This document shows, in pieces, positions 47,655-48,984 of a stretch of DNA of 48,984 nt (position 1 is its first letter; the number at the start of each line of letters is the position of its first letter). The translations under genes were made by a program, and so were the position numbers. Below the pieces are notes generated by a model, which worked only from the letters and a program-made list of their open reading frames with translations, made no database searches and was not told the DNA's origin. The stretch covers positions 1 through 48,984 of the forward strand of contig JAESTV010000295.1 of NCBI GenBank assembly GCA_016763475.1. Direction: 5' to 3'. The DNA comes from Roseicyclus sp. GTDB lineage: Bacteria; Pseudomonadota; Alphaproteobacteria; Rhodobacterales; Rhodobacteraceae.

Positions 47655-48984
47655 GGGGTCTCTCTCAATCGGATCAGCGCGTCTGCAGCGACGGCGCGGG
47701 TTGGGGTGCACAAAAGTGGATTTACCTCTACTTCGAAAATGTCCTCGGCATGTGCGGTTACATAGTCCTGCACCGCCAAGACGGCGCTGGCAATCGCCCA
47801 CATGTCCGCTGGGGCAGCACCACGGTATCCCGCCAGGCGCGGGGCAATGCGAAGTTGGGAGAGGGCGCTGATTACCTCATCTGCCGTACACGGAAGCAGG
47901 AGGTGTGTGACGTCATCCAAAATCTCAGTCCAGGTTCCCCCGGCACCAAGAGTCAGCACATAGCCATGGGCGGGGTCACGCAATACGCCAATCAACAGTT
48001 CAACAACTGCATCGGTGATCATTTCTTCTATAAGAAAATGATCCGCAGACATGTGAGCCGCAGCAGTCGCAACATCGCTGGCGGCAAGGTTCAACACAAC
48101 TGCCCCAGCCTCCATCTTGTGGGTGATACCCTCTCCTTTCAGCGCCACCAGCCCGCCAAGCTGTGTGGCGACTTTACCGGCTTCGGATGCTGTCCCGGCC
48201 CTGGCGGATTTGGGAATGGTGAGGCCGTGGGCGGCAAGGCATGCCTTTGCCTCAGCCTCACCAACAATGCGCGACGGACCATCCGCACCCGGCAAAACCA
48301 CAGGGGCAGGAGACACCTGGCGCCCTAGCTTCGCCGCCACGTCCACGGCCTCCATCGTGTCGGATAGCCCCGCGAGGGGCACAATCCCACGGGCCATGAT
48401 CCTTAGGGCCGCATCCTCGGGCAATGTGTCGGGCAGGCTTGCGACAATTGCCATCGGTACGCCGCACGCGGCTTGGGCATCCGCCACCGCTTCAATCACC
48501 AGATCCCATTCCGGCGCGGGGCACCGGTCTGCGCGAGGGAAATCCAGCACCACACACCCCAGCGCAAGGTCGCGGTCCATCATCGCGGCGAAACACGCTG
48601 TCATCGCGGCCCGATCGGCCCAGATATATGTGTGATAATCCAACGGATTGGCCAACGCCACTTTTGGCCCGAGCGCGTCGCGCAGATCGCCGCGCTGTTG
48701 CGCAGTCAGCGATGGGAATTCCACATCATAAGCCAGTGCGGTATCTGCCAACAGGCTGGCCTCGCCACCGGAACAGGACATCGACGCGATGCGGTTTGAT
48801 GGCAAAGCACCGGCGATGTGCAGCAGTTTCAACACTTCCAGCAGCGCCGAAAGGCCGCTGACTTGCCCGATCCCCAATCGCGCCAGCAAGGCCCGCGCGC
48901 CTGCGTCGCTGCCAGCCAGTGATGCGGTATGGGACACCGTCGCCACCTGTGCCTGATCGGACGCGCCCACCTTCAGGGCAACGA
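47651..48984 (-). CDS. ADP-forming acyl-CoA synthetase (acetate-CoA ligase family), truncated at the window edge
   Basis: Frame open to the edge (VALKVGASDQAQVATVSHTASLAGSDA); C-terminal ATP-grasp-like region IEEMITDAVVELLIGVLRDPAHGYVLTLGAGGTWTEILDD. Confidence 0.85.
   Translation of the reverse strand, partial: VALKVGASDQAQVATVSHTASLAGSDAGARALLARLGIGQVSGLSALLEVLKLLHIAGALPSNRIASMSCSGGEASLLADTALAYDVEFPSLTAQQRGDLRDALGPKVALANPLDYHTYIWADRAAMTACFAAMMDRDLALGCVVLDFPRADRCPAPEWDLVIEAVADAQAACGVPMAIVASLPDTLPEDAALRIMARGIVPLAGLSDTMEAVDVAAKLGRQVSPAPVVLPGADGPSRIVGEAEAKACLAAHGLTIPKSARAGTASEAGKVATQLGGLVALKGEGITHKMEAGAVVLNLAASDVATAAAHMSADHFLIEEMITDAVVELLIGVLRDPAHGYVLTLGAGGTWTEILDDVTHLLLPCTADEVISALSQLRIAPRLAGYRGAAPADMWAIASAVLAVQDYVTAHAEDIFEVEVNPLLCTPTRAVAADALIRLRETP

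Overview
The 48,984-bp window is GC-rich and looks chromosomal. Gene content and order (fnrL, hemN, ccoNOQP-ccoGHIS) suggest an alphaproteobacterium, probably Rhodobacterales; this taxon is an inference. Main blocks in order: (1) C-terminal part of an oligopeptide-type ABC ATPase, cut by the window edge; (2) an FNR-type respiratory/heme block (hemN, fnrL, ccoNOQP, a Flp-pilin-like orphan, ccoGHIS) with three good FNR-box matches; (3) dacC-like PBP and hemF; (4) a glycan island (GT4, FkbM, GT25, GT4, GT25) between hemF and hemE; (5) hemE/hemC; (6) rfbCBDA (dTDP-rhamnose), a GT2/GT-B fusion and a sulfotransferase; (7) a galactoside locus (CUT1 ABC importer, IclR regulator, GH36, SDR, DgoK, DgoA, SMP-30 lactonase, GH42); (8) an ALDH/GAPDH pair; (9) a carnitine-type catabolic operon (ADP-forming acyl-CoA synthetase, CaiD-like hydratase, BKACE, lipocalin lipoprotein, carnitine dehydrogenase-thioesterase fusion), cut by the right edge. 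The most notable non-gene signals are a 6 x 17-bp tandem array exactly between the convergent stop codons of a GT25 gene and hemE, two same-spaced inverted repeats 20 bp apart upstream of the sugar-binding protein gene, and two long hairpins between ccoP and the pilin-like gene. No tRNA, rRNA, CRISPR array, transposase or integrase was seen. No clearly novel defence or mobile system is evident. The most promising leads are the galactoside locus (YxxxK Lys to Asn in the SDR, no galactonate dehydratase), the lipocalin in the carnitine operon and the 17-bp array.
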